Assembly (NCBI GenBank): GCA_963693365.1
Contig: CAVNZM010000009.1
Span: 6,572,001-6,636,000 of the forward strand
Reading direction: 5' to 3'
DNA length: 64,000 bases
Source of the DNA: Amoebidium appalachense
Lineage: Eukaryota > Ichthyosporea
In this document: positions 1 to 39,000 of the stretch, piece after piece
Layout of the letters: each line of letters opens with the position of its first letter
Position numbering within the stretch: the first letter of the stretch is position 1
Translations under genes and position numbers: made by a program
The notes under the pieces: generated by a model
What the model was told of the DNA's origin: nothing
The model's input: only the letters and a program-made list of their open reading frames with translations
The model's database searches: none

Positions 1-2365
1 AAAGACGGTTACCAACCAGGTATATATATGTTCTAGCGATGTTCTGCCCAACTTTATCCCGGATGTTATTCGCCGTACAGCCAGTCATCAAATAGATAGG
101 TGTTTAAAAAATAATGACCTTCCTGCGCCTTAAATTTTAATATCGAAAGGCCATACATTCATTTAGCATTTGCACTTCATTTATGTCAATAAAAACAACT
201 TGCAGCGTTTTATACAGTGGCGCCTGGGAAGGAACAACCCTATATATTTAGAAAATACCCTCACCAGGAACAACCCTGTTTGTGTATACGAAATAGCCTC
301 AAGCAACAACAAACCCCCCCCCCCCCCCCCCCTCCCCCCCCCTTCTCCTCCCCCCTATTGCAGTTGACACAAAGTATGGGCTGGGAACCACGCGCGAGAG
401 GTGAAAGAGTCGAACCCCATGCTTTTGTGGAGGTATAGGAACCCCCCTGATGATGGGCTCTGTTCAAGTGTCTTCTGCCTGCACGCTAAAGTTGCTTGAT
501 TTTGGGTTTCCCATTTTTGTGACGTTTTGTTATTGCTCTTTGTTATCTCCTCCATGTTTCCAACCCTTTAACGCATACATCCCCCCCCCCTCACCCCCCT
601 CTTCCCCCTGGGAAGGGGGTTGTTCCTCCGCGGCTATTGGTGTGACTCAGTGGTTGTATAAATGTTCTGTAACTGCACGTGAACTAGTTATAGGGGTTAA
701 AACCGGTATTTGTCGTATGAGGTGTACACCTTGTCACTATGTAGAATATGGCCAAAAAAAATAAAATATATATATGGGTAAAAACAATCCGGATATGTGC
801 CCCGCGCTCGAGCGGTGACATATAACCGGCATATGTAATCGGAGAGTCTGACGCATCATGCATGATCGTGGCGACTTTCATAATCTGAAATGATGTTGCC
901 CAGTTAAAATGCATGCAGTGATATGCTACTACAGTATATATATAGACCTTATTAGTACTAGTACCAACCTACTCTATGTCAGGCATAGCTAGGACGTACG
1001 AGTTATATTTACTCCGGATATCGATCCCATATGAGATCTGAATTCGAACGACACGTGTAAGGCTTACCGTTACCCCACTAAAGACAAAATGTCATAGTTC
1101 ATAGGAGGTAGGAAATTTCACCTTGTTAACGGAAAATAAGAGTGCAAACCTACACTACTGCTCCAGGGCCTAAAAACAGCACTACTAATAGCAATAGATA
1201 TATAAATTCATAAAACAAACAAAAAAGTAGGAATATATATAACCGTGATGGATATATCTAAACTGGTACACAGTAGTGATGAAAAGGAGCTATCCATATA
1301 TAGACGGGCTATCCCCCCCCCCCCCCCCTCCCCCCCCCCCCCCTCCCCCCCCCCCCCCCCCCCCTCTCCCCCCTTCCCCCAATCAGGCCACCCACCTACC
1401 ACGACCACGGACGTACCCGTCCCTGACGTGATTACCATGTGAAGAGTAGGGATGGGTTGGGTCGGGTTTGGGGGGGGGGGGGGGGGGGGGGGGGGTCCAC
1501 CCTACTTTCGAATTCGGTATCCCTTTTGGGGGGGGGGGGGGGGGGGGGGGTCGGGGGGGGGGGGGTCCACCCTACTTTCGGTAACCCCTTTCGGGGGGGG
1601 GGGGGGGGGGGGGGGGGGGGTCCGCCCTACTTTCGGTAACCCCATGCTACCATGGCAGGGGTCAACATTGTAAACATGCTTGTATATGCATGTAAGTGTA
1701 TTAGCACAATTGGTCTGCCGGCAAGAACAATACAGTGCCCGGTCCAAGCACTACATATGAAAATTCGTTTTTTATTTGAATTTTACCACTTGATTCGTCA
1801 ATTCACTTCGTTTCATCTAAGTTGCGCGTGAATCCCTAGTGAACAACACCTTTAAAATAAAGTTAAAAACCACACGCTCACTGCGCCAAATCGAAAAAAA
1901 ACTCACACGATGAAATCTAGATAGGAATACTCACGTGCACAGCATACGCTACAACGTTAGTGCTAGGTTGCCCGGACACAGTCCTGAGAGCAATCACCAA
2001 TCATATCCATATGATCGACTAATAATATTAGATAATTTTTAAAGATAGTCAATTGAGCATAAAACCTACCACATTAATTTATTGGGACCGAAAATTCATT
2101 CATTCACAGTATAGAATGCACATCGTTATCATGTCCCCCCCCCCCCAAAAAAACAAAACAAAAAAAAACAAACAAAAAAACAAAAAAAAACACCTCCCCC
2201 CCTCTCCCTTCCCCTCTGCCACCATCACCAAAAATCCCCTAGATCATATAATCGGTCACAATTTGATCACCACTACCATCAAAACATCTCGAGCTCAGAA
2301 GAAGACACAGACCACCTAATCGGGCACCTTTTGCTCCTAAATTTAGGCTACATTTCCAGTTTTTG
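1..2365. other. 3' flank of TBCK, no gene seen
   Basis: This stretch lies downstream of the TBCK stop. It holds G and C homopolymers (about 310-350, 1314-1364, 1470-1620), a tandem array at 1491-1645 and otherwise AT-rich unique sequence. No open frame looks like a protein. Translations here are glycine or proline runs. Confidence 0.6.
1491..1645 (+). repeat. Three-copy tandem unit joined by G runs
   Basis: The block GTCCACCCTACTTTCGG is seen from about 1495 (continuing AATTCGGTATCCC), from 1565 (continuing TAACCCC) and from 1620 with one change, TCCGCCC (continuing TAACCCC). Each is separated by a G run of about 20-30. Confidence 0.75.
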
Positions 2366-28109
<25,744 letters not shown>

Positions 28110-28799
28110 CTCCAAGCAAGAAACTAAATTCTCTCGCTTCGATGTTTTTTTCAAGGTGTACACTCCAGATCTCTATTCTTTCCACAGAAAAACCGCCATT
28201 TTTGGCTACTGTATCACGTGCGTTGTCTAGGCATTTGAGAAATAGAAACTGTCACTGTGTGTGTTGGGTGTATGGGTGGGGGGGAAAGTAGATGCCTCCA
28301 TGAAGGTGAGCTACATGGGCTTCTTTGAGAGTGCAACTTTGTAGGTGTCCTGCACGCTTGTATACACGGCTGAATGTAAGTTTGAATACACGGCTCGAAA
28401 AACCGAGTATTGTCAGAAGGCCCCGTTATATTGCATAATGATCTGCCTCAATTTGTGATGTTCTATGGGGGCAGTGTTACTGGCAGACTACTTGGTGTCA
28501 GGTTACGATGCCGTTTCGGATTATCATTACAGCACTTCTATATATGAAAGCCTGTTTTTCTAGTGCGTGGACTTTTCTAATTATCTCTTTCCGAAGACTC
28601 TCCGTCTATCTCCCTCTCTCTCTCTTTTCTCTCTCTCCCCTCTCTCCGACTTCCTCTCCGCAGCTTCTAGATCTGTTGAGGGTGGGAAGCGAACAGATCT
28701 ATTCATAAACATTTTTGGAAACAAGAAACTCTGGCTGCGCTTTTTCGTTATCGCCCAGCCTCGGTCGCCCTGGGCTGGCTGCCGGGGCTCGCCTCGCTC

Positions 28800-29100
28800 G
28801 CCCCCAGGTGTGACGTCACTGACCAACAGGATACATCACACGATGCCGGCCAGATTCACATAGGCCTACAGGTCCCGTGGTGATTGTGAAACGGGACGCG
28901 CATGTTCATGTTCGTCCCAGGGTTCTTATTGGCGCTATATTTTTTGCAACCTGATTGGATGAAGATAAAGCTCGCTTTGTGATTGGTTACTGATTTCGTG
29001 TAATTGGATGATCTTTATCCGCGAGCTTAGGCTTAGTCCTTCCCCCCAAACCCCATATCTCCTTCAACCCATCCTCGGCCTACCGAGGCATTTGTTAATA
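28800..29100. promoter_or_regulatory. Probable bidirectional promoter between TBCK and the GT92-like gene
   Basis: The two genes diverge from this interval. It contains a perfect TGACGTCA palindrome (28811-28818, CRE/bZIP-like). Four ATTGG (inverted CCAAT) boxes begin at 28928, 28954, 28982 and 29003. The second sits in ATTGGATGAAGATAA. Homopolymers and microsatellites are absent here, unlike most of the window. The promoter role is inferred from position and motifs. Confidence 0.5.
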
Positions 29101-29746
29101 ATCATGTACGCGGGCTTTCCGTAATAACCTCATAAGACCGCGTACATTGAATGAATTCTGTATGATATGTATGCTCGTGCCCGTATCATATTGCAGTGAG
29201 AAAAATCAAAACATATAAAGCTATACTTTCTTCCATATAATCCTTTTGTCCTTTGAAGAATCCGTCCGACTTTATTGTTGTTATTTTGTTTCCTCTTGTG
29301 GTGACACAGATATGTGTGTGTGAAGGAAATGACCAATACGCTTCTATCAAACGCTTTTTGCATTCCACACTCATCATTCCTGTTTACGTTTTGTGGTTTT
29401 CAAGCGGGAGGACTCCGAAGGAGGCAAGAGAGGAGGCAGCGGTGAGAGACGAAGATCCACCGAGTGGCCTTGCGGTGAGGTTATTGGTCATTTGTCATGC
29501 ATTAGTTGTGTTGGATTGCTGGTTTCCATATATAGTCATGTGGTTTGGTTTTGATTGCATGTTCTGATTTGGTCAGATTGTAAAGCATTTGATATTTGAT
29601 TGGTTTCTTCAGTCTGGCTTCAAATTCCAAATGCATCGTAAAACAAGACAACGTTATGACCGTTTTGTAGTCCGTCCACGTTGACAATTTTTTTTTATAT
29701 AGGCTAACAGGTTTTGGGAGTAAGTGGTTGTTAAAAAAAATAGCAG

Positions 29747-30685
29747 ATGGTCTCTTCATCTTTCGCAACTTTCCGCTTCAAGATGAAGTCAAACAGACAG
29801 GGCGTGAGTAAACGGGTTGGGACGTTATCCCTTACACTGATCATTCTGGCCCTTTGTTTCCTGCTTGTATACTTTTACGTTCCAAGCACCACAATAGGCG
29901 TTTCAGAAAACATACTAGGACGCCCGGAGATGCAACCCATACAGAAAAACTCATCTGACTCCGTGTTACAAACACATCACCTTGTCGGTACTGATGAGAC
30001 CACTTTTCGTGGAGAAAAACTAAGTAATCCCCTCCTCTCTACACGTCCGCTTATGAGAGATCCCTACGTTTCCTTCCACCCGCACGTTCCCCGCCTAGTC
30101 TACGAGGAAACCCCTGCTTGGCACTCAAACGCCATTCCTTCGTGGACAACCCTCCATGTCATCGCCTCACGACACATTCCAGAAAAAAACTGGCTGACCG
30201 TTTTCACACAAGGGTTCAACACAAAGCTGTATAGATTGGGCGGCATTCCTGAACCCCCCCAACTAGGACGCATGCTGTGCATCATAGGTGAGCATAGCTA
30301 TAGGCTTGCGAGTTTCGACGGTCCGCTCAACCAAGATGTTGTTTTGTGTGACTTGAGTACTGGCCCTTCTGAAGGGCCGAAGATGAGTGACACGGTTACC
30401 GTGCTTCTGGAAAATAAAACGATGCTGCCCAGTGTTGCACGGTATGGCCCCATTCTACCTTCCAAGCTAACACGCCCAGCCCACAGTCCCAAATTAGAGC
30501 ATAAACTGAACTTGCTGTGCTTCTGATTTTATCTTCTCGTCCCTCTCCCCTGCCTCCCCTCTCTCCCCCCTCTCCCAGCGTTCTCTACTCCCCCCCCCCC
30601 CCCCCCCCCCTCCCCCCCCCCCCTCCGCCGCAGCCTCCTACACACAAAAAATTAAAATGAGCTTGATACACATCCAGGCGCACGT

Positions 30686-30779
<94 letters not shown>

Positions 30780-31033
30780 AGACACACGCACAGACATCCA
30801 CATCTGGTACACTTCTGAAAACACGATTCGCACATTCCAGAACGTCCGGGCACATGCACACACACGATCGAAGCCCAGGAAGTTCAAGTTGGCTTTTTCG
30901 CTCTCAGTTTTCCAGCTCAGTAATGCCTCAGAGTGCTCGTATAAAAAGCATCGTAATTCCATATACTCACACGAGAGAGTATCAATCACTTTACCCGGTA
31001 CGATAATGCAAGCCCACATATTCCCAACACGAA

Positions 31034-31066
<33 letters not shown>

Positions 31067-31432
31067 CTCTCCCCTCTTTCACCCCCTTCCCCACCCCCTC
31101 CCCACTCACCCACCTACCCACCTCCCCACCCGCCTTCGTGCAGATCCAACCCACATGCACCTCTTGATTTCCTCCATTGCCGTGTCTCTCTTTGATAGAG
31201 TTTCCCCACCCACCCACCCACCCACCCACCCACCCACTCCCCTTCCCTCCACCCCGCTTCTTCAATTTTCTTTCCCCTGTCCTCTCCTTCCTCGTTTTTC
31301 ACTCAATCCCTCTTCGCTCTCAACCACACACCCATGCCACCCCAACGGTCACCCCTGCTCAAGCAACAAGCAGTTGTGTATGCATGTGACCGTAGAGTGG
31401 TGTATGTAGGGGGGCAATGGAGAACAGGAGGG

Positions 31433-31464
<32 letters not shown>

Positions 31465-31466
31465 AA

Positions 31467-31508
<42 letters not shown>

Positions 31509-32540
31509 GGAGGGAGAGGGGGAGAGTGTGCGTTGTGGAGAAGGGGATGTGTGTGTGTACGGGAGGGGGGTGGGGGGGGGGGGGGGGGGTTGATTTTCAA
31601 ATGCATAAGCTGACAGCCCATCTCCTCAATGCACAGTTTCGTTCCTCAAACCCCAAGAGCACCCGGTGCGCCGATCTACAACATGTGCATCTTCACGCAG
31701 ATCAAAGACCAGGCCCGATACGTGCGCGATTGGGTCGATTTTCACAGGAGGATCGGCGCGGACCACTTTTACGTCAGCGACAACAACAGCACCGACCAAT
31801 TAGAAACCATCTTTAGACACGATCCGGACGTGGAGGTGCTCTATTGGCCGTTCAAGAAATCGCAGGTTCAGGCATATATTTTCGGACGCCTCGCGATCGA
31901 ATCGCGGTGCAAGTGGGGGATCTTCATGGATCTAGATCAGTATATTTTTATAAACGAGACGTCATTGGGGGAAAAAACTATAGGCGGCATGGTGAACCGC
32001 GTTCTTGAAACAGATACGAAAGTGAATCAGATTTGCCTTCACAGTAAAGTATACGGGTCCTCCGGTCACAGTCGTATCCCAAATGCGCAAATTCCTGAGG
32101 CGTATATCCACACGAATTTGACAGGACATAATAACGAAATTTGGCAGCCCATGCCTAATTGTATTACTCGATTGTCTGCCGCTGGGCTTGATACAGGTAT
32201 CCACCGTTTCAATATTCCTACACCCGGCGGAAATCAGCGAGATATAACAATGGGCAAAGAATACGCATATTTCAACCATTATTCGGTGAGAAGTTTCGAG
32301 GATTTCATACAAAAGTTCGAGGGAAGAAACGGGCTGGTTGCGGACTGGGACCCGAAAAGTACACCCATGTTCCCCAAGGGACCAATCAATTTGGACGATC
32401 CGCCAGAGGAATTTGCGAATGGCCTGCATGGGGCGAATGAAGATACGGCATTTAGAGATGTTTATCGAAAGATTGTGGCTGATAGAAGCGTGCCTTTACC
32501 ACCCACATATGTGCCCTACCACCCAAATGTAAAGCGATGA
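29747..32540 (+). CDS. Type II membrane glycosyltransferase, GT92/DUF23-like
   Basis: Two exons: 29747-30441 and 31637-32540, joined in phase 2 across a GTATGG donor and a GCACAG acceptor (532 residues). A TAG codon lies in frame just before ATG 29747. ATG 29783 is an alternative start. A single hydrophobic segment at residues 27-45 follows a basic N-terminus, as in Golgi type II enzymes. The catalytic region in exon 2 shows KDQARYVRDWVDFHRRIG followed by FYVSDNNSTD, the typical opening of GT92/DUF23 and related GT-A transferases. FMDLDQYIF follows, with a DxD metal/nucleotide-sugar motif (330-332). Donor and acceptor sugars cannot be told. The intron carries CA repeats and long C and G runs. 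The TGA is followed at once by ATAAAAAA, so an AATAAA-like signal overlaps the stop codon. Confidence 0.87.
30688..30778 (+). repeat. (CA)n tract in the GT92-like gene intron
   Basis: An uninterrupted CA tract of about 45 units near the 5' end of the intron, after a C run at 30590-30612. Confidence 0.88.
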
Positions 32541-32788
32541 ATAAAAAATTTTATAACACAAACTGTTACATGAAAACTGCGCGAATATATCGTGGTTTGG
32601 TAAGCGACCACACGCTTGCTTTCAAAACTTAGTCCCACGTTTGATGATTTCTGAATTTAAACTCCTTTTTTTTCCCTGATTTTTTCTGAATGTTCGGAAT
32701 ACTGCACCATGGTAGGTTGAATTGTGTATTACCTGAGGGCTGTTTCCGTACATGCTCTTAAAAAATATACTGAATATGAATTCAAATA

Positions 32789-32853
32789 ACGGTATCTTCT
32801 ATTCCTCAGAACGATTATAAATTAAGGTATCTTGTATTTCTCAGAGCGATTAT
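32789..32853 (+). repeat. Two-copy tandem repeat
   Basis: GGTATCTTCTATTCCTCAGA and GGTATCTTGTATTTCTCAGA, each followed by RCGATTATA, lie head to tail with about 33 bp spacing. Confidence 0.75.
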
Positions 32854-33230
32854 ACTTACACGATGTGTGGATTTGATGTGAGTGACTTGCATATTTGCAT
32901 TTAAAAGTTATCTGATAAAGTCTCTTCCTTGTTCTGTAAAATGATTAGTACGTGATTATTGGTCAATCCGATAATGTGAATGTGTCCGTATACTTCTGTG
33001 CTTCCCCACTCGATGATGGGGCAGCAAGATATTTGATCGCAGCATTTAAAACTTTTTCATCACCGATTTACAGATTTCCCTTTTCTTGTTGCCACGAATG
33101 TTCCTCTGTCGTTCCGTTACTTTGCATGGGCTGGACCCGAATGGTTTAAACAAATTCATTGAAAAATGAAAAAGAGAAACCTTAAAGTACTGTCCACTAA
33201 AACCCGGAAAGGCCAGTATACGGCAAACAC

Positions 33231-33265
<35 letters not shown>

Positions 33266-33834
33266 CCCCCAACCACCACCACCACCACCACGCACACACA
33301 CACGGGGTCGTGCGCACGCCGTATACACCCCCCACACAAACGTACGCGCACACACGAGCGCGCGCGCACACACACACACACACATGTACACCGCGCGTGT
33401 GCAAACACACAACATGCAGACATGCCCACATGCACGCACACAGACACGTGTGGGCAGCCACACGCGCACACACATACACCCACACACACCCACAAGGCCA
33501 CATACACACTGGCAAAGGCAACGCATGTGCACACACGCAAGCAAACGTGACTCCCACATCAGAAAGGCTGCCTGTTTTACGTCTTCAATCTGAGTATAAA
33601 TCTTAGAGAAAGGGGAAAGAGGGGCTGGATGGTGGTGGCGGTGGGGGGAGGGGAAGGGGAGGAGGAGGGGGAGGGGGGAGAGAGAGGGGACGGTTTTGCA
33701 CCTGCCTCATCCCCCCCTCCCCCCTCCTCCCCCGATGCCGGCCCCTGTCTCCCTACCCAGGTTCCCTGGTCTGTTCATATTAGGAGTTTTGCTAACCTCT
33801 TCCCTTTCGAGCTCTATGTATCCCCCCCCTCCTC

Positions 33835-34350
33835 CTCCCGAGCCTTTGGTATTTTCTTAATCCCCCCCCCCCCCCTCCCCCCGACCTCGTGCTCTGGATA
33901 TTTTTTATTTCCCCACCCCAACCCTCTCTCTCCCCCCCCCCCCCCCCCCCTCCCCCCCCCCCCCCCTCCCCCCCCCCCCCCCCCCCCCCCCCCGGCCGCC
34001 GTTCGTGTTTTTAGTATTTTTTTTAACCCCCGGGACCCCCCCCCCTCCTCTCCCCGCAACCTCGTGCTCTGAGTATATTAAATATCCCCCCCCCCCCCCC
34101 CCCCCCTCTCCCCCCCCCCCCCCCCCTCGCCCCTCGTGCTTTTAGTATTTTTTGATCCCCCCTCCCCTTCCTCCCCCTCCTCCCCGTTCCCCCCTCCCGT
34201 GCTTTTCGTGTCTTTTTGATCCCTCCCCTCCCCCCCCCCCTCGTGCCTTTGGCATTTTTCGATCCCTACTCCCCTTTTCCGTGCCTTTAGTATTTTTTTT
34301 AATCCTCCTCCCCCCTCCCCTCCCCCCCCCCCCCCCCCCCCCCCCCCCGG
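33835..34350 (+). repeat. Minisatellite of CTCGTGCTTTTAGTATTTTT units joined by C runs
   Basis: About nine diverged units share CTCGTGCYYTKRGTATTTTT followed by TAATCC or GATCC. Each is separated by C-rich stretches of 10-50 nt. Unit length varies mainly in the C run. Confidence 0.75.
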
Positions 34351-34921
34351 ATCTAGCACTCCCTCTAGTAAGTATAAACAACCCCCAGTACAGCTATCTA
34401 CGGACTCATAGTATTTTACGATTTGTAGAGTTGACTCTCTAGGGCTGGTACGCCAAAAGAACGGCAGAAAGGAATATGACGCAAGTAAAACGGGAAACGC
34501 AAAATAAATATTTGAGACTCAAAGCTTGCCCACGTGAATTTGTAGTAAAAGTTTAACTCGAAATGGGACATAGAAAGCTAAGACGTTGTTTCACGCTGTT
34601 CTTTTTCGCTGCAACTTTTAATAAGACGCGGCAAGAAACACAGTTCCCTGCACTCTTCCATTTATGTGAATATATATTGTACTGTTAAGTCTGGACGTGC
34701 GGTTTACCGTGCTGTTTAAACAAATGTGATTGAATACATAGCAATGCCCGCATGTATGATGCATATGTGATAGATTGCACGGATACCGTCTATCAGAACA
34801 ACTAAAGCCACTTAAGCTACGGAAAAGCTACGGAAAAGCTCATAGAAACGTACCCTAATACCAATTTTTATCACCCTATCCCCCTGCATAACCATCAAAG
34901 AAACCTCTATACAGTAACCCC

Positions 34922-35297
34922 TTACTTAATCATCGCAACAGCCACAGCAACCACCGCAGCAACCACCACGTTAAAGGAAGCCGCGGAAACCGAACTTCCC
35001 TTCGAGGGCATAGGAGCAATGACATTGGGCGTCTGCTGAACCGCCTGCTTATCGAGCGTGCAATACTCAATAACCTTATCGGGAAGGCCGGCGGGGCATG
35101 CGGCGGTCTTGCCCTTAACGGTGCGCTGCATGAACTTGTAATCGGCATCGCACGACCACGCGGTCCACTCCCAGTTGCATTGCTGGGAGGCGTCCGACGG
35201 CCTGAAAATGACCACCTGAAGGGGTATCCCGGTTTAACTTTGAGCATGGGTTGGTTTGTTGGTTTTTATGGCTTTTGCACCTTTTTTTTCTTTTGGT

Positions 35298-35337
<40 letters not shown>

Positions 35338-36063
35338 GAGGGGGGAGGGGGGGGGGGGAGAGGGGAGGGTGGTGGAGGGGGATCTTGGGCTCCCGTTTTT
35401 TCTGTTCTCTTTCTCTTGAAGTTCAAATTTGTTTTCTTAGTTCCCTTCCCCCCCCGTCTATTTTCTTCTTTCTGCTCGTCTGCGATCTTGCATTATTTGT
35501 CCGGCCATCTCAAGGTTTTTGCCCCGGCGGGGAGGGGGGGGGGAGGGGGGGGGGGGGGGGGGGGGGGGGGGATGACGAAAGCATGAGAATGCAATACAAA
35601 CAGACAAAACTGCCATCTCATAGTGACCACTTTGAAACTAGAAGACAATACGTAAAAATTTTCTCTTTAACGAACATGTGATGTCGCACAGCGCATACAC
35701 ACCTTGTATGAGCAGTGCTGGTTTGCAACAAACGGAAGGTAGTCTGCCTTGACGACGTACTTGGGGTCATCGGTGGTGCCGTTCACAAACTCAAACATGC
35801 CGGCGTTCTTACCTGCACCCCACATCTTGTTTGCCGTCACAAGCTCCTGCCAGCCGGGACTCTGCGGGGTGGCTACCACCCAGCCGGAGGGCAGCTCGAC
35901 GGGCTTGTTGTTGCACACCTGTTTTTTTGGCGGCATTTCGAAATGTTTGTTAGTATGTATCAGCGGGTGGGCACCCATCAAAATGTTGAATAATGGCAGG
36001 GAGGCTTACATAGAATGATTGAGGTTAAGGTGTATGTGTGTGTGTGTGTTGGTTGGGGGCGGG

Positions 36064-36097
<34 letters not shown>

Positions 36098-39000
36098 AAG
36101 AGAGGGAGAGAGGAAGGTTTAAAGAAATTGGGAAAAGAAAGCATGAGTCTAACGTGACGGTGGTTGGGCATTGTGTTAGGATAGGAGACACGTGCGAGCA
36201 AGGAAGGGAGTAAAGTAACGTTTTGGATCGGGAATCGAAAGAGGGCAACCGATTTAATCAGTTTAGAACTAGTTCCATTCCTAATCTGCAATACACCAAC
36301 AGCATTAGAGCATTTGGCCATTCGTTGGGATGTTACGACGATACCAGTGGGGTTGAATCCACTGGTGGTGGTGGTGGTGGTGGTGGTGGTGGTGGCCGGG
36401 GCGCCCCCGGGGAGGGGGAGGGGGGGGGGGGGGGGGGGGGGGGATTTTTCCATACCGTAGAAGAAATTCTCTCGTCCGGGGAGGAGCCATCAACAACAGC
36501 ATATGCACCGCCAGTGACCTTGCGCTGAGCACTAGGTGCAGGGGCAGGATAGCTCATTGTCCAGGTGAATTGAGGATCAACACCAGCTGGGTGCTTGCGG
36601 GTGATCATGATGGCGGCACGGCCGATACGCCCAACTACTGTCTTGCCAAGAGTCTGTGGGTGGCGTGTGGGTGGTTAGCAACTGATTATTATGTACCACT
36701 TTTTGGCAGTATTCGAGGTCCCCCCTTTAATTTTTTTTTTTTTTTTTTAACCCTTCCACCTTCACAGTGTTTTTGCTGCTGTGAATGACAAAGATCAAAC
36801 CCACTGCGGAGGAAAGGTAAGCCTTCTAAAACATGAAAGGAAGTTCCGAAAATGTTAGGCTCATGTAGGGTATGATAACAAAAAGTTAAGGGGAATCTAA
36901 AGGAACGAGAAATAGAACGAGGATACTGGATGTCACAAAGACACGGGGTCATCGGAGGAAAAAAAGTGGCCCCGGATTGCGCAGAAGGGGAGTGTGGGGG
37001 GAGGGGTGAGAGTGCACGGTGGGGAGGGAGGTAGGGGGAAGGGGGCTTAATTTTCTTTTTGCTTTTTCTATTTTTTTAGATTCTTCTTCTTCTTCTTCTT
37101 CGGGGGGGGGGGGGGGGGTGGGGGGTGCGGGGTGGGGGGTGGGGGGAGCTTTAAAGCAAGGCACTGAGACTCGTAGGCATGGTAGTATAATATAGATACT
37201 TGGAAGAATAATTAAGCAAATAATAAGATTAGGCAATTTTACCCACCTTGCTTGTCACAACCCGCGCGGAGATGCCGGCGTTGCAGTCGACGCCAGGGTA
37301 CTGGGTGTAGGATTTTCCGTTGTTCAGATCATCTGGGTTCCGCAGCCATTTGCACGAATAGCCCCACTCCCAGGCAAGATCACCACTTCCAGCAACAACA
37401 GCCCTGGAGTAAACATTGTCAAGCGCGAGATCCCACCCAGCCGGAATATCAAAAAACCCGGTGCCGTCGGCAGTGAACGGGTTGCACGCGGACGCGGCGG
37501 CATTGTCGATGGTGGCGTAGTCGCGGCCATTGACGGTGATGATAGCGGAGTTGGAGATTTTGGGGGGTGCCTATGTGGAAAAAACTGATGAGTCTAATTA
37601 TAACGAGCGGGGCCGGGTTGGGTAAAAGAGGTTGATGTTGAAGGAGATGTATAGATATTTGCTTATGGCATTTCCTTGTCGGTCCCTGATTTTTTCTCTC
37701 CCTTTCTTCTCCGCTTGACCCCACCTCCCCCCCCCCCCCCCCCCCCCTTCCCCCCCCTCCCTCCCCTCCTTCCCCCCCTCCCTTTCGGGGGCATAGGCTC
37801 TCTCCTTTACCAGAACATGATCCTTACACTAGAATACCCATGCCTTCGTATATTTATAGATTGAAGTCTAAAAATAACGTTTCAGATGTTTCTCCCTGCT
37901 TCCCAACCAACCCTGTTCCACCGTTACGTACTCTATCCACATATGTATTAACTGCCTTTCTGCATTGCAATGTGCTCAAAACTCAACAGGGGACCAATGT
38001 TACCGGCTTGATGAAGTCCCCAAAGTCAAAGTCGCTCCTCTTTGTCCGTAGAAGAACAAGACCGGGGCAGTAAGTAACGTCCACTTGGCCCAGAGCATTA
38101 ACCGTTACGCCAGACGCCGCCTTCTTGTTCAGTTTGTGATCGTAGACACCTTCAGAAGTAATGATGTACTCGGACCCAAACGGGAAAAGCTCAATGAGAA
38201 GCTGCGTGTAGTTGTCAAACGGCGCAACCTCCCAGCCGACGGGAAGCCTATCTGCCTGAGTCTGTGAAATATTAGAGTCAGCTATGAACTACATTTTTTA
38301 TTCATGATTCTGAGTGCCGTTTTTTTTTCTAACAAGGCAGCACATGTAAGTGTTAGAAATGCCTACAAAATTGCTGTATGAGGATATGTAGTGGTATGTA
38401 TGCATGCAGGTTTTATAGTGTAATATTACTTTTAGACTGTTGAATGCACGAGCAGCGATTGTGCTCGTTAGGGGAGTTTGCGTTTTTTTGCCCAACACAC
38501 AAACCCACAGGCACAGACGTTCACGCATACAATCTAAAAGAAAACAACATGAGAAGCAGAAAAATTAACGGGGGCAAGAAACGTGTGGGAAGAAAAGAAT
38601 GGAGGAGAAAGAAGTATTGTATTAAGCAGAGAGTAGGAGAGAGAAAGAACTCGAAGAAAAGGTGGGAAAGCTTACCGAGCAACAAAACATTGGGCCAAGT
38701 GGTCGTTGGTACCATTCTGTACACAATCGGCTAGACTTCGATGGTTCATGCAGATCATAATTTCGTGACTGTCCAGTAACCAAAATAGAACTGCAAGTAA
38801 AGCAATAATATTGTGTGCTAATTATGTTTTCAATGAGCGTTGGCATCGCAACCACTCAAACGTACTTGACCTGAATGAAAACAACATTCAATGTTCAACT
38901 TGTGGGCATGCATGCATGTAGCCTGTGTACAGAAGAGGATCAAACCCGCCGGTTTCCGCATGAAGGCTTTGCCAAACCGACACCATTCGAATAATTTGGG

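Larger units (their letters stand above)
32541..34921. other. Intergenic region between convergent genes
   Basis: The GT92-like and secreted-protein genes converge here. It contains a short tandem duplication (32789-32853), a CA-rich stretch (33290-33500) and a C-rich minisatellite (33835-34350). No open frame looks like a gene. Confidence 0.6.

Noticed and set aside
390-435. Possible tRNA T-arm (GGGGTTCGACTC on the minus strand)
   Set aside because: The T-stem bases do not pair and no acceptor, D or anticodon arms can be folded around it.
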